From Burkholderia sp. NRF60-BP8 (GTDB taxonomy: Bacteria > Pseudomonadota > Gammaproteobacteria > Burkholderiales > Burkholderiaceae): DNA of 64,000 nt. Below the pieces are notes generated by a model. It worked only from the letters and a program-made list of their open reading frames with translations, searched no databases and was not told the origin of the DNA. A program made the translations under genes and the position numbers. Shown one piece after another: positions 1 through 8,847 of this stretch; within the stretch, counting starts at the first letter, position 1; the number at the start of each line of letters is the position of its first letter. Location of the stretch: assembly GCF_001522585.2 (NCBI RefSeq), contig NZ_CP013372.1, positions 1,426,001 to 1,490,000 of the forward strand, given 5' to 3'.

Positions 1-194
1 ATTTTTCCTAATCTGTTTGCAGCGACGCCGCGATTCGGCGTTCCGGTCGCAACATTCTTTCATCTGGCGCACCATCGGCTTACGAGCCTGCATCACGGCA
101 ACGGGGCCGGACCTTTCGCGCCATGGCGGCCGGACAGCTGCGTGCGAACGGCACGCGCCACGCTTTCAACGCAGTCAACCGCTGGAGACGAACG

Positions 195-686
195 ATGAGC
201 AAAATGAACCGAATTGCGGTCCTGGCAACTTTCGTACTGCTGGCCGGTTGTCACAACGCGGCGAAAACGCCCGAGAACGCCGGCGCGGCGCCGACGCCCT
301 CGAGCGAAGCCGTCGCGACGGTGACGGCCGACGATCTGAACAATCCGAACAGCCCACTCGCCAAGCGCAGCATCTACTTCGATTTCGACCAGTACTCGGT
401 GAAGCCCGAATTTCAGTCGCTGCTGCAGGCGCACGCCGACTACCTGCGCAGCCACCCGGCGCGGCGCGTACTGATCCAGGGCAACACCGACGAGCGCGGC
501 ACGTCCGAATACAACCTCGCGCTCGGCCAGCGCCGCTCGCAGGCCGTGATGAGCGCGCTCGAAACGCTCGGCGTGCCGGCCACGCAACTCGAGGCCGTCA
601 GCCTCGGCAAGGAAAAGCCGGTCGCGCTCGGTCACGACGAGGAAGCGTGGGCGCAGAACCGCCGCGCCGATCTCGTCTATCGTTGA
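195..686 (+). CDS. Peptidoglycan-associated lipoprotein-like OmpA-family protein
   Basis: A 163-residue lipoprotein. The N-terminus is a short signal sequence ending in a lipobox (LLAGC), followed by an Ala/Pro-rich linker and an OmpA-like peptidoglycan-binding domain over about residues 60-160. The domain carries the Pal signature (GNTDERGTSEYN, then GQRRSQAV). Family knowledge places such proteins in the outer membrane, bound to peptidoglycan. The ATG at 195 was chosen over upstream in-frame starts because GGAGA lies at 184-188 and because the signal sequence begins there. No tolB or ybgF gene is visible beside it, so this may be a Pal paralogue rather than the Tol-Pal copy. The next gene also encodes a lipoprotein. 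Confidence 0.9.
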   Translation: MSKMNRIAVLATFVLLAGCHNAAKTPENAGAAPTPSSEAVATVTADDLNNPNSPLAKRSIYFDFDQYSVKPEFQSLLQAHADYLRSHPARRVLIQGNTDERGTSEYNLALGQRRSQAVMSALETLGVPATQLEAVSLGKEKPVALGHDEEAWAQNRRADLVYR

Positions 687-819
687 TCCACGCGCCGCCG
701 CCGCGGCGATACGCAAAAAGCATGGAATAACGGCTCCGCCGAAACGTCTTCTCATCGCGCAGACGCGCGGTTCACGCGAACCGCCTTTCCTGTGGCCTGC
801 GCGCTGCAAGGAGATTGCA

Positions 820-975
820 ATGAAATCGGCAACGTTGGCTGCGGCACTGATCGCGGCGCTGGTGCTCGTGCTGTCGGCGGGCTGTACGTCGTCGGGCAGC
901 GGCGTGTCGCAAGGACCGGGCATGAGCCGGTATGGCGGCTCGGGCGGCAGCGGAGGCGGTGGCGGCGGCTACTGA
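820..975 (+). CDS. Small glycine-rich lipoprotein, 51 aa
   Basis: A short gene with a strong ribosome site (AAGGAGA, 808-814) ahead of ATG 820. The product has a hydrophobic signal of about 20 residues and a clear lipobox (LSAGC, Cys22), leaving a mature peptide of only about 30 residues that ends in a Gly-rich tail and a terminal Tyr. I recognise no function. It lies 133 bp downstream of the Pal-like gene on the same strand, so both may contribute to the cell envelope. Its short length and low complexity make it easy to miss. Confidence 0.65.
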   Translation: MKSATLAAALIAALVLVLSAGCTSSGSGVSQGPGMSRYGGSGGSGGGGGGY

Positions 976-1066
976 CGCGCCACCGTCAGGAAAACGGGGC
1001 GGCGCATCGCGCACGAGCACCGGAAACCGGCTGCCTCGTGCGCGACGCCCGGCCTCTAGGCACGAC

Positions 1067-2326
1067 TCAACGCATCGCCTTCACGTCGGCCGGCGTGACG
1101 CTCGCGGGCTGGCCGCCCCACGTCGCGCGCAGGTAGTTCGCGAGCTGCGCGAGCTCGTCGTCGCTCAGCGTGTGCGCGAAGCCCGGCATCGGCTGCAGGT
1201 TTTCGAAGCCGGCGAACTTCTGCTCGTCGATGCCGTCGAGCATCGCGACCAGCAGGTTGCGCGGATCGCCCTGCCGCACCGTCGAGTTGCCGTTCATCGG
1301 CACCGCCACGTGCGGCTTGCCCTCGCCGTTGAGACCGTGACAGCCGGCACAGACCGCGAGATACACCGAGCGCCCGGCGGCCAGTTGCGCGGCATCGGCC
1401 GATACGGGCTTCACCGGTTGCGGTGCGGGCGGCGTATCGCCGAGCAGGTACGTCGACAGCGCGCGCAGGTCGTCCTTCGTCAGGTACTGCGTGCTCAGGT
1501 GCACGACCGGATACATCTCGCCGAACGCCGAGCCTTGCGGCGCGATGCCCACGCCGAAGAACGCCTGCAGGTCGGTGCTCGTCCAGCCGCGCGCGGCGAG
1601 GCCGGCCGGCGTGATGTCGGGTGCGGCCACGCGGCCGAGCGCGGCCCCCGCGAACGGCTTCGCGCCGTCGAGCTGCCCCGTGAACGCGCGCGGCGTGTGA
1701 CATTCCGCGCAGTGGCCGAGCGCGCCCGCGAGATAGCGGCCGCGCTGCCAGTCGGCGGATTGCCCGGCCGACGCATCCGGCAGGCTGTCCTTCAGGAACG
1801 CCATGTCCCAGAACACCATGCCGAAGCGCAGGTTGTACGGGAACTTGAGTTCATGCGCGCGGTTTTCCTGCGCGACCGGCTTGACCGTCTTCAGGTACGC
1901 GTACATCGCGTCGGCATCGGCGCGCGTGAGCTGCCGGTAGGACGTGTACGGCATCGACGGATACAGGCGCTTGCCCGGGGCCTTGCCGTCGTGCAGCGCG
2001 GCGTAGAAGTCGTCCGCGCTCCAGTTGCCGATCCCGTGATCCTTGTCGGGCGTGATGTTCGAGCCGTAGAACGTGCCGAACGGCGATTCGAGCGCCGCGC
2101 CGCCGGCGAACGGCGCGCCGTCCTTCGCGGTATGGCACGCCGCGCAGTCGGCGGCCTTGACGAGATAGCGGCCGCGCGCGATCTGGTCGGCGCCGGGGGC
2201 GCCGGACGCCGCGCTCGACGCCGGCGCGTCGCGACCGCCGCAGGCGGCGAGCAGCAGCGCGCAGGCCGCCGCGAGCGCGGGCAGGCCCGCGGCCCGCGCG
2301 ACACGATGAGCGAATGTGCGTTTCAT
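1067..2326 (-). CDS. Triheme cytochrome c lipoprotein subunit of molybdenum hydroxylase
   Basis: A 419-residue protein with a signal sequence ending in a lipobox (LLAAC, Cys29) and three CxxCH haem c motifs: CAACH near residue 61, CAECH in the middle and CAGCH in the C-terminal third. It resembles the cytochrome subunits of membrane-bound alcohol and aldehyde dehydrogenases, which pass electrons to ubiquinone or to terminal oxidases. Its ATG overlaps the stop of the upstream 2Fe-2S subunit (ATGA at 2326-2323), indicating translational coupling. It is the last gene of the three-gene operon. The lipid anchor would tether the complex to a membrane facing the periplasm. Confidence 0.88.
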   Translation of the reverse strand: MKRTFAHRVARAAGLPALAAACALLLAACGGRDAPASSAASGAPGADQIARGRYLVKAADCAACHTAKDGAPFAGGAALESPFGTFYGSNITPDKDHGIGNWSADDFYAALHDGKAPGKRLYPSMPYTSYRQLTRADADAMYAYLKTVKPVAQENRAHELKFPYNLRFGMVFWDMAFLKDSLPDASAGQSADWQRGRYLAGALGHCAECHTPRAFTGQLDGAKPFAGAALGRVAAPDITPAGLAARGWTSTDLQAFFGVGIAPQGSAFGEMYPVVHLSTQYLTKDDLRALSTYLLGDTPPAPQPVKPVSADAAQLAAGRSVYLAVCAGCHGLNGEGKPHVAVPMNGNSTVRQGDPRNLLVAMLDGIDEQKFAGFENLQPMPGFAHTLSDDELAQLANYLRATWGGQPASVTPADVKAMR

Positions 2327-3018
2327 GCGCTGTCCTTCACGAGTCCCGGTGTCGTCAAAATCACGTCCTTGACGGCTTCGTAGTAGCGGACATAGCCCGT
2401 GCAGCGGCAAAGATGTGCGTCGAGCGCGTCGGTGATCGTGCGCTCCACGTCGGCCTTCGCGATCGGCTCGCGCTTCAGGCGCTCGATCAGCACGGTTGCC
2501 GCGTTGACGAAGCCCGGCGTGCAGTAGCCGCACTGGAAGCTGAAGTGCTCGAGGAACTTCTGCTGGATCGGCGACAGCTCGACCACTTCGCCGGCTTCGT
2601 TGCGCTTCGCGTGGCCTTCGATCGTGCGGATCGAACGGCCGTGGAAGAAGTGCGCGCCGGTAATGCAGGTACGCATCTCCTCGCTCGTGCCGTCCGGCTT
2701 GTCGACGATGACGACGCACGCGTGGCAGATCCCCTGCCCGCAGCCGAGCCGCGAACCGGTGAGACCCAAGTACTCGTGCAGGAACTCGATCATCATCAGC
2801 CCTTCCGGCACCTGCATCGGGCCGACGGACTTGCCGTTGATGTTCACCGACAGCGGTTTCTGCTGAAACCGGACGAGCGGACGCTCGACGGCGGCCGGTG
2901 CCGATGCCGGTGCGGCAGGCGCGGATGCCGGCGCGACGGAAGCCGCGGTCGGTGCGGCAGCGCCGGTCGCAGCCGCGCCAGCGCTCGCGGCCGAAGCCGC
3001 GGTTTGGGCGGTCGTCAT
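2323..3018 (-). CDS. 2Fe-2S subunit of molybdenum hydroxylase (IorA-like)
   Basis: A 231-residue protein. The first 45 or so residues are an Ala/Pro/Ser-rich extension absent from ordinary IorA-type subunits of about 150 residues. A plant-type ferredoxin domain follows (CGQGICHAC with a later Cys), then the all-helical second 2Fe-2S domain (CGYCTPG and CRCTGY). In this family the two clusters carry electrons from the molybdenum site to a cytochrome. Both ends overlap neighbouring genes by ATGA (3018-3015 and 2326-2323), so all three subunits are translationally coupled. The extension may be a linker; I see no signal peptide, so export would have to be by hitchhiking on the Tat-exported large subunit. 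Confidence 0.9.
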   Translation of the reverse strand: MTTAQTAASAASAGAAATGAAAPTAASVAPASAPAAPASAPAAVERPLVRFQQKPLSVNINGKSVGPMQVPEGLMMIEFLHEYLGLTGSRLGCGQGICHACVVIVDKPDGTSEEMRTCITGAHFFHGRSIRTIEGHAKRNEAGEVVELSPIQQKFLEHFSFQCGYCTPGFVNAATVLIERLKREPIAKADVERTITDALDAHLCRCTGYVRYYEAVKDVILTTPGLVKDSA

Positions 3019-5894
3019 GCGAGCACCTCCTGAATCTTTTGCGGGGTCACCGGCAGGTCGGTGAAACGATGGCCGATCGCGTGCGCGATGCCGTTCACGA
3101 TCGCGCCGACGACGGGGATCATCACCACTTCGGCGACACCCTTGGGCGGATCGGTTTCGGACAGCGGCGGCAGCACGTCGCCCGTCTGCGTCCAGACGGC
3201 GACGTCGGACGCGCGCGGCAACCGATAACGGTTGAAGTTCCACGTGCCGTTGCCGGGGCCGTCCTCGTAGAGCGGCAGGTACTCGTGCAGCGCATGGCCG
3301 ATGCCCATCGCGAGACCGCCCTGCAACTGCCCCGACACGAGCTGCGGCGAAATCTGGTTGCCGCATTCCATGATCGAGTGGTGCGTGAGCAGTTCGACCT
3401 TGCCGGTCGCTTCGTGCACGGCCAGCTCGACGAGCGTGCCGACCGCCGTGTAGTACGTGACGGCCGCGTTGTTGCGGCTCGTCGGCGGGATGAACACGCG
3501 CTTGCGATCGAGCACGCGATAGCCGTTCGCGGTCGGCGGCAGCGTGCCGCGCAGCGCGGTCGCGCCGGCCGGTGCGGCGGTGCCGGGCAACGGGCCGTCG
3601 TCGGCGCCTGTCTTCGGCGCGCCGATACGCAGCGACAGCCCGTCGATCGGCAGACGCTCGAGCGCGCCGCCGATCTCGAATTCGGCATCGGTCCACTGCC
3701 AGCGGTTGAACACGTGCACGACGGCGCCGGTCGGCAGGCCGAGCGCATGCGCCTGCTTCGCGAGCTGCTCGAACGTCAACGGCTCGAGGCCGTCGGCGGT
3801 CAGCTTGCCGTCGACCCAGCGCGCATCTTCGATACGAATCGTGTACGGCGCGGCCTGACCGCCGCCCAGGCCGCGCGTCCAGATCGACATCGCGGCCGGC
3901 CACAGCCCGTAGCGGAATACGGCGCGCGCGGCCTCGCGCGTGCTGTGCGTGAAGTAGTAAGCCGAATTCGTCGCGCTCGACGGCGACGCATAGCCGGGCG
4001 ACCAGCGCGGGTTCGTGCTCAGGCGGTCCTGGTCGGCCTGCGACATCAGGTACGGATCGCCGCTCGTCTCGATCGGCAGGTCCGGCCATTCGGTCACGGC
4101 CACGCGGACGTCGGTCGCCGGGCGGCCGAGCCATTTCGCGACCGCGACGGCCTGCGACGTCGACATCCCGGTGCCGATCTCCGCGGCCGTGTGTTGCAGC
4201 GACACCTTGCCGTGCGCGTCGAATTCGACCTTCGCGAACGACGCTTCCGCGCCCGTGCCGAAATCCTTCTGCACGCACGCGAAACCGACGCCGTAGCGCT
4301 TGCCCGGATGCGCGGCCTCGAATTCGGCCTTGCGCGCGGCGCGGCGCGTCCAGAGCGGATGCTGCTTCGCACGCTCCAGCACTTCGTCGACGCGCAGCGC
4401 GCCGGCGGGAATCGCGCCCTGCGTGTTCTTCATCCCCGAACGCAGCGCGTTGCGCAGACGGAAGTCGATCGGGTCGATGTTCAGTTGCGCGGCGATCTCG
4501 TCGACCGCCATCTCGGTCGCGGCCATGCTCTGCAGCGTGCCGTAGCCGCGTGCGGAGCCGGCGTCGATCGCGCGCGACGCGATCGCGACCGCCGCGAGGT
4601 CGCTCTTCGGGAAGTAGTAGATCGATTGCGCGGCGGTGGCGCCGACCATCGCGACCGACGGCGAGAAGTTCGAGCGGCCGCCGCCGTTCGCCTCGAAGTC
4701 GCCCTTGAACGACTGCAGCAGGCCCGTGTTGCGATCGACCGCGATCCGGTAACGCATCTTGAACGCGTGACGCTTGAGCGAGGTCTGGAACTGCTCGTAG
4801 CGGTCGTTCGCGAAACGCACCGGGCGGCCGTCCGCGTACAGCGCGCAGACGAGGCCGTAGAACGGCACGTTGAAGTGATCCTTCGAGCCGTAGCCGACCG
4901 TGTAGCACGGATGCACGAACAGCTGCTTCACCGGGAAGCGGCATTTCGCGACCATCGCGGCCGCGTTCTCCGATACTTCCAGTGGCGACTGGGTCGGCAC
5001 GACGAGATGCAGCGACTGCGTCGCGGCGTCGTACCAGCAGTTCGCGTTGTCGGGTTCGAGCGCGGCCGTATCGACCGACTGCGTGTTGTATTCGCGGTCG
5101 AACACGAGCCAGTCGGCCGGCGGACGGTCGAGCTCGCCGGCGATCTGCCCGGCGAGGAACATGCCCTGCTCGTCGAGCTTGCCGTGTTCCTTGCCGTCCG
5201 GCCAGACCGGCAGGTGCTTGCGCATCATGCTCGGGAAGATCGGCGCGTCCTTCAGGCTCGAATAGACGTCGTCGTCATAGGCGGTCTTGCCGCCCACGCG
5301 CACGTAACGGAAGGTGCCCCACGGATCGCGCTCCAGCGGGCCCGTGACCGCGCCGTAGCGGATCACGTCGTCGCGGAACTTCAGCGCGTTCTTCGCGAAG
5401 CGAAAGCGCGCGAAGTCGTGATAGATCAGGATCGCGACCGCATGGCCGAGATACGCTGGCGTCTTGCCGGCCGGCAACAGCATGTCGTCGCCGTAGAACG
5501 CGGGGAATGCGACGCCGTCGCGCGCGAGATCGTCGGCCGTGACCACGCGGTCCGGCTTCAGCTCGTCGCCGAGCAGCGACAGGTCGAAGCCTTCGTACGT
5601 ACGGTCGGCCTGCGTGACGCGCAGGATCAGCGCATGCGACTGCTGCTGCGGCCAGTGCGGCATGTCCGCGGCGCGCACGTCGCGGGCGAACACTTTCGAG
5701 CCCGTGACCTTCGCGATGCCGTCGATGCGGAATTGGGGGATGCCGGTGACGCTATCCCATTTGACGGGCGTGAGGAGTTTTTCTTCGAAGAGCGCCGCGA
5801 ACGCGCGGCTGCCGATGGGCGCGACATACACCGCGACGCCCGCCAGCACGCTGGCTTTCAGAAAACCCCGCCGTGACAGGCCGTGGTTTTTCAT
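3015..5894 (-). CDS. Molybdopterin-binding large subunit, xanthine dehydrogenase family (IorB/aldehyde oxidase-like)
   Basis: A 959-residue catalytic subunit. A twin-arginine signal (SRRGFLKA, residues 7-14) shows folded, cofactor-loaded export. The rest matches the aldehyde oxidase/xanthine dehydrogenase molybdopterin-binding fold, with Gly-rich cofactor-contact segments and a C-terminal stretch of the IorB type. It is longer than typical IorB (about 750 residues). Start ATG 5894 is supported by GGAGG (complement of 5904-5908). It is the first gene of a coupled operon with the 2Fe-2S subunit and the triheme cytochrome, an architecture known for periplasmic aldehyde dehydrogenases and for nicotinate hydroxylase-type enzymes. 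The substrate cannot be read from sequence; an aldehyde or N-heteroaromatic is plausible. No XdhC-like chaperone gene is adjacent. Confidence 0.87.
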   Translation of the reverse strand: MKNHGLSRRGFLKASVLAGVAVYVAPIGSRAFAALFEEKLLTPVKWDSVTGIPQFRIDGIAKVTGSKVFARDVRAADMPHWPQQQSHALILRVTQADRTYEGFDLSLLGDELKPDRVVTADDLARDGVAFPAFYGDDMLLPAGKTPAYLGHAVAILIYHDFARFRFAKNALKFRDDVIRYGAVTGPLERDPWGTFRYVRVGGKTAYDDDVYSSLKDAPIFPSMMRKHLPVWPDGKEHGKLDEQGMFLAGQIAGELDRPPADWLVFDREYNTQSVDTAALEPDNANCWYDAATQSLHLVVPTQSPLEVSENAAAMVAKCRFPVKQLFVHPCYTVGYGSKDHFNVPFYGLVCALYADGRPVRFANDRYEQFQTSLKRHAFKMRYRIAVDRNTGLLQSFKGDFEANGGGRSNFSPSVAMVGATAAQSIYYFPKSDLAAVAIASRAIDAGSARGYGTLQSMAATEMAVDEIAAQLNIDPIDFRLRNALRSGMKNTQGAIPAGALRVDEVLERAKQHPLWTRRAARKAEFEAAHPGKRYGVGFACVQKDFGTGAEASFAKVEFDAHGKVSLQHTAAEIGTGMSTSQAVAVAKWLGRPATDVRVAVTEWPDLPIETSGDPYLMSQADQDRLSTNPRWSPGYASPSSATNSAYYFTHSTREAARAVFRYGLWPAAMSIWTRGLGGGQAAPYTIRIEDARWVDGKLTADGLEPLTFEQLAKQAHALGLPTGAVVHVFNRWQWTDAEFEIGGALERLPIDGLSLRIGAPKTGADDGPLPGTAAPAGATALRGTLPPTANGYRVLDRKRVFIPPTSRNNAAVTYYTAVGTLVELAVHEATGKVELLTHHSIMECGNQISPQLVSGQLQGGLAMGIGHALHEYLPLYEDGPGNGTWNFNRYRLPRASDVAVWTQTGDVLPPLSETDPPKGVAEVVMIPVVGAIVNGIAHAIGHRFTDLPVTPQKIQEVLA

Positions 5895-5989
5895 TGGGGG
5901 GAACCTCCTGAGGCGGCTCGGACGGCGATCGGGTGTCGCGGCGTTCGGAGCGGCGCGCATTCTGGCATTGTTTTCGATATATCGCCTAT

Positions 5990-6011
5990 AGTATTTCCCG
6001 CATGAAATACT
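5990..6011. promoter_or_regulatory. Inverted repeat upstream of the molybdenum hydroxylase operon
   Basis: AGTATTTC-N6-GAAATACT, perfect 8-bp arms, lying 96-117 bp upstream of the large-subunit ATG in an AT-rich promoter stretch. Its core, TATTTC-N6-GAAATA, is identical in both arms to two palindromes near 22.3 kb. Likely a repressor operator (inference). Confidence 0.55.
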
Positions 6012-6354
6012 TATTGAATTTCTTATAACGAAGCTCGGCCGGGCTGCGCGGGCGGTCCCGTTGGCCGCTTGCGTGCGGCTGGATGTCGTCGCGCCGGCTT
6101 CGCGGTCGCCGCTCGGCCGCCGACCATCCGCACATCGTTCCGTTCGCAACGATGCTGCCTTCGCGCCGACGCATCCGCAAGCCGCCCCCAACCATGGTCG
6201 ACGACCGTCGCGCGAGGCAGCGCGTGGCGTCGCCGACCGGCCCGCGCCGCCGGTTTTTCATGGTAATGTCGTGCGCATCCGGCTCGGCCGGGCTTCCGCC
6301 ACGTGCCGTGCGGGCGCCGCCAGCCATCGCGACATCGTGTCGAGGTCGACAACC

Positions 6355-7905
6355 ATGGCAGTCAGGGCATCTCTCCTGAACTCCGTTCTCGCCACTCCCC
6401 CCTCCGGCAACCACCGCGTGACGGCCGCGCTGCGTCCGTCGATGCTCGTGACGCTGTTCGAGGACGTGCGTCCGATGGCGCTGTCCGGGCTCGCGAGCGG
6501 TTTCGTCGCGGCCGTCGCGCTGCTCCAGCTGCAGCAACTGTGGTGCGTCGCGTGGCTCGTCGCCGACGTCGGCCTGCTCGTGGCGCGCCTGTCGATCGCA
6601 CGGGCGTACGCGGTGCGGCGCAACGCCGGCGACGATCGCGCCGAATACTGGGCGATGCGTTATGCGCCGGTGTCGCTGGTCGCGTGCTTCGTGCTCGGCC
6701 TCGGCGCGATGGGCTGCGTGCAGGCCGCCGACGTCGAGCTCGGCACGCTGTCCGTGATGGTCGCGGGCGGCGTGTTCGGCGGGATCGCGTCGCGCAATTC
6801 GGCGCTGCCGCGGCTCGCGATGACGCAGGTCGCGCTCGGCGTGCTGCCGATCGGCGTCGGTGCGCTGCTGGCCCCCCGGCCGGGCGCGTGGCTGCTCGTG
6901 CCGCCGCTCGCGATCTATCTCGCGGCGATGCGCACGGTCGTGCAACGCCACTATCGCGTGCTCGTCGCGCTGATCGCCGCGCGCCAGCGCAACGCCGAAC
7001 TCGTCGCCCGCTTCGACGCCGCGCTCACCTACATGCCGCACGGACTGTGCATGATCGACGGCGACAGCCGCGTGATCGTCGCGAACCGGCGCACCGCGCA
7101 ACTGTTCGGCTCGCCGCGCGAAATCATGCTCGATACGCCGCTTCCGGCCGTCGTCGCCGCGCTCGGCGCCCATGCTGCGACCGATCCCGGCGGTGCTGGC
7201 CTCGCCGCGCAGTGCGACGACTGGCTGAGCCGCCACGCGCCCGGGCCGCTCGACATCGCGCTTGCCGACGGCCGCCAGCTCGAACTGACGCGCCACCGCG
7301 TGCCGGACGGCAACGCGGTGATCATCGTCGAGGACGTCACCGCGCGCCGACAGACCGAACAGCATATCCGGCACCTCGCGCGACACGACGCGCTGACGGG
7401 TTTGCCGAATCGCCACGAACTGCATGCGGAGCTCGAGCGGATGCTCGCGCGCCGGCCGCGGCTGCCGAGCCCGGCGTTCGCGGTCATGTATCTCGACCTC
7501 GACGGGTTCAAATCGATCAACGACCGCTTCGGCCACCAGGCCGGCGACGAAGTGCTCACGCAGGTCGCCGAGCGGCTGGGCAAGACGCTGCCGCCGGGCG
7601 AGCTTGCGGCACGCATCGGCGGCGACGAATTCGTCGTCGCGATCGACGACACGACGATGCACGCGTGCTCGATCCTCGCCGCGCGGATCATCCGGCAGAT
7701 TTCGGCGCCGTATGCGCTGTCGATCGGCGAGACCGTCTGCATCGGCATCAGCATCGGCATCGCGCTCGACGACGGGCACGGCTCGCCCGACGAGTTGATC
7801 CGGCAGGCCGACAGCGCGCTGTACGACGCGAAGTCGGCCGGCAAAGGCATCTACTGCTTCTATTCGAGCGGCAGCCGCCGCATGGCGCCGGCCACCGCAA
7901 GCTGA
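6355..7905 (+). CDS. Membrane diguanylate cyclase (GGDEF) with PAS-like sensor region
   Basis: A 516-residue protein. About residues 35-185 form several hydrophobic membrane segments, about 215-320 a PAS-like region (LTYMPHGLCMIDGDSRVIVAN), and about 340-505 a GGDEF domain with an intact GGDEF signature at 422-426. An active domain of this family makes cyclic-di-GMP from two GTP. The residues ahead of the active site (LPPGELAARI) lack the RxxD inhibitory site, so product inhibition by that route is unlikely. No EAL domain is present. ATG 6355 is preceded by GAGG at 6342-6345. It is divergent from the molybdenum hydroxylase operon, with no evidence of functional linkage. Confidence 0.88.
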   Translation: MAVRASLLNSVLATPPSGNHRVTAALRPSMLVTLFEDVRPMALSGLASGFVAAVALLQLQQLWCVAWLVADVGLLVARLSIARAYAVRRNAGDDRAEYWAMRYAPVSLVACFVLGLGAMGCVQAADVELGTLSVMVAGGVFGGIASRNSALPRLAMTQVALGVLPIGVGALLAPRPGAWLLVPPLAIYLAAMRTVVQRHYRVLVALIAARQRNAELVARFDAALTYMPHGLCMIDGDSRVIVANRRTAQLFGSPREIMLDTPLPAVVAALGAHAATDPGGAGLAAQCDDWLSRHAPGPLDIALADGRQLELTRHRVPDGNAVIIVEDVTARRQTEQHIRHLARHDALTGLPNRHELHAELERMLARRPRLPSPAFAVMYLDLDGFKSINDRFGHQAGDEVLTQVAERLGKTLPPGELAARIGGDEFVVAIDDTTMHACSILAARIIRQISAPYALSIGETVCIGISIGIALDDGHGSPDELIRQADSALYDAKSAGKGIYCFYSSGSRRMAPATAS

Positions 7906-8161
7906 GCCGGCGACGCGCGCGCCGCAGCGCGCATCCCTTTTACGCACCCGCCGCGGCCTCCCGACGATTCGATGTCGAAACGCTTTGCCGGTTCGCACGT
8001 GGCACCGCGCGTGCGCGTGTCACGTGACGTGTTCCGTAACATCGCCGTCCGGCACGCCGAAGAAGACTGCAGAAGCCTGCACGATCGAGGCCGAGCGCGG
8101 CATTTCGCGGCTGGCACCCTTATTGCTCCTTGATGGGAAAAGCACGTTTCAGGGAGCCTAT

Positions 8162-8437
8162 ATGAATACCGTCGACGTCCTCGCACGCACCGAAATCATC
8201 GACGAACAGGCCGTGATCGACGGCGCGTCGCTGATTCGCCGGCTCGTATCCGACCGCCGGATGCCGGCCGCATACGAAGCCGCATGCGTCGACAATCCTC
8301 CGCTCACGCTGTACGGCGCGTTTCGCCAGGGCGTCGCCGATCACGCTGCGGGGCGCGCGAATCCGTATCGCGCCGGCAGCCGTTTCTGGGCCCTGTGGGA
8401 AGAAGGACGTCTCGAAGCTGAAACATCCGGCCGGTAA
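8162..8437 (+). CDS. Hypothetical protein, 91 aa
   Basis: A 91-residue soluble, acidic protein with a compact C-terminal motif (FRQGVADHAAGRANPY followed by FWALWEEGR) resembling small conserved proteobacterial proteins in which a Gly-rich turn is followed by an aromatic helix. I recognise no function. ATG 8162 was chosen because AGGGAG lies at 8151-8156 and because upstream in-frame residues look non-coding. It is monocistronic, with a GC-rich hairpin just after the stop. Confidence 0.6.
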   Translation: MNTVDVLARTEIIDEQAVIDGASLIRRLVSDRRMPAAYEAACVDNPPLTLYGAFRQGVADHAAGRANPYRAGSRFWALWEEGRLEAETSGR

Positions 8438-8447
8438 CCCGGTTGCA

Positions 8448-8479
8448 CGCGCCGCCCCTGTCGCGACAAGGGCGGCGCG
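8448..8479 (+). terminator. GC-rich hairpin after the 91-aa gene
   Basis: Ten-base-pair outer stem (CGCGCCGCCC pairing with GGGCGGCGCG), one mismatch and a short inner stem, starting 11 bp after the stop codon. There is no clear T-tract, so termination is inferred from position and stem strength. Confidence 0.4.
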
Positions 8480-8847
8480 AGATCCGACGTATGCATGCGG
8501 CCGGCCGGCGCGCCGGCATGCGTTCATCGCTGCAACATCCGCGTCGGTCCGGCGGGCATCGTCGTCGATCAAGACGAACGCGGGCCGTCCCGATCCGGAT
8601 GGAGCACGAGATCGATCGCCGGCGGATCGCGATGCGCTCGCCAACGCGCGCACGGTATGGCGATGCCCGACGCCGCAGCCGCATCGGGCGGCCGCACGCC
8701 CGGGCATTCATCGATCGGATCAAACGGGAATGGGAGCCGTATTTCGATCGACGCGTGCAGGCGTTCGGCACCGAACGCGCCCGGTGCGGCGCGCAGCGCT
8801 CGTTTCCTCTATAAGATGGCAGATTCCATGCATCGAACGACGCTGCC
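8480..8847. other. Intergenic stretch without recognisable gene
   Basis: No frame here shows a recognisable domain or a well-placed ribosome site. It should contain the promoter of the deacylase gene that starts at 8848. Confidence 0.4.

Noticed and set aside
2898..5876. Very long plus-strand open frame opposite the molybdenum hydroxylase genes
   Set aside because: Its translation is Arg/Val/Ala-rich without domains and lies antisense to genes with clear motifs; it is an antisense shadow caused by GC-rich third positions.
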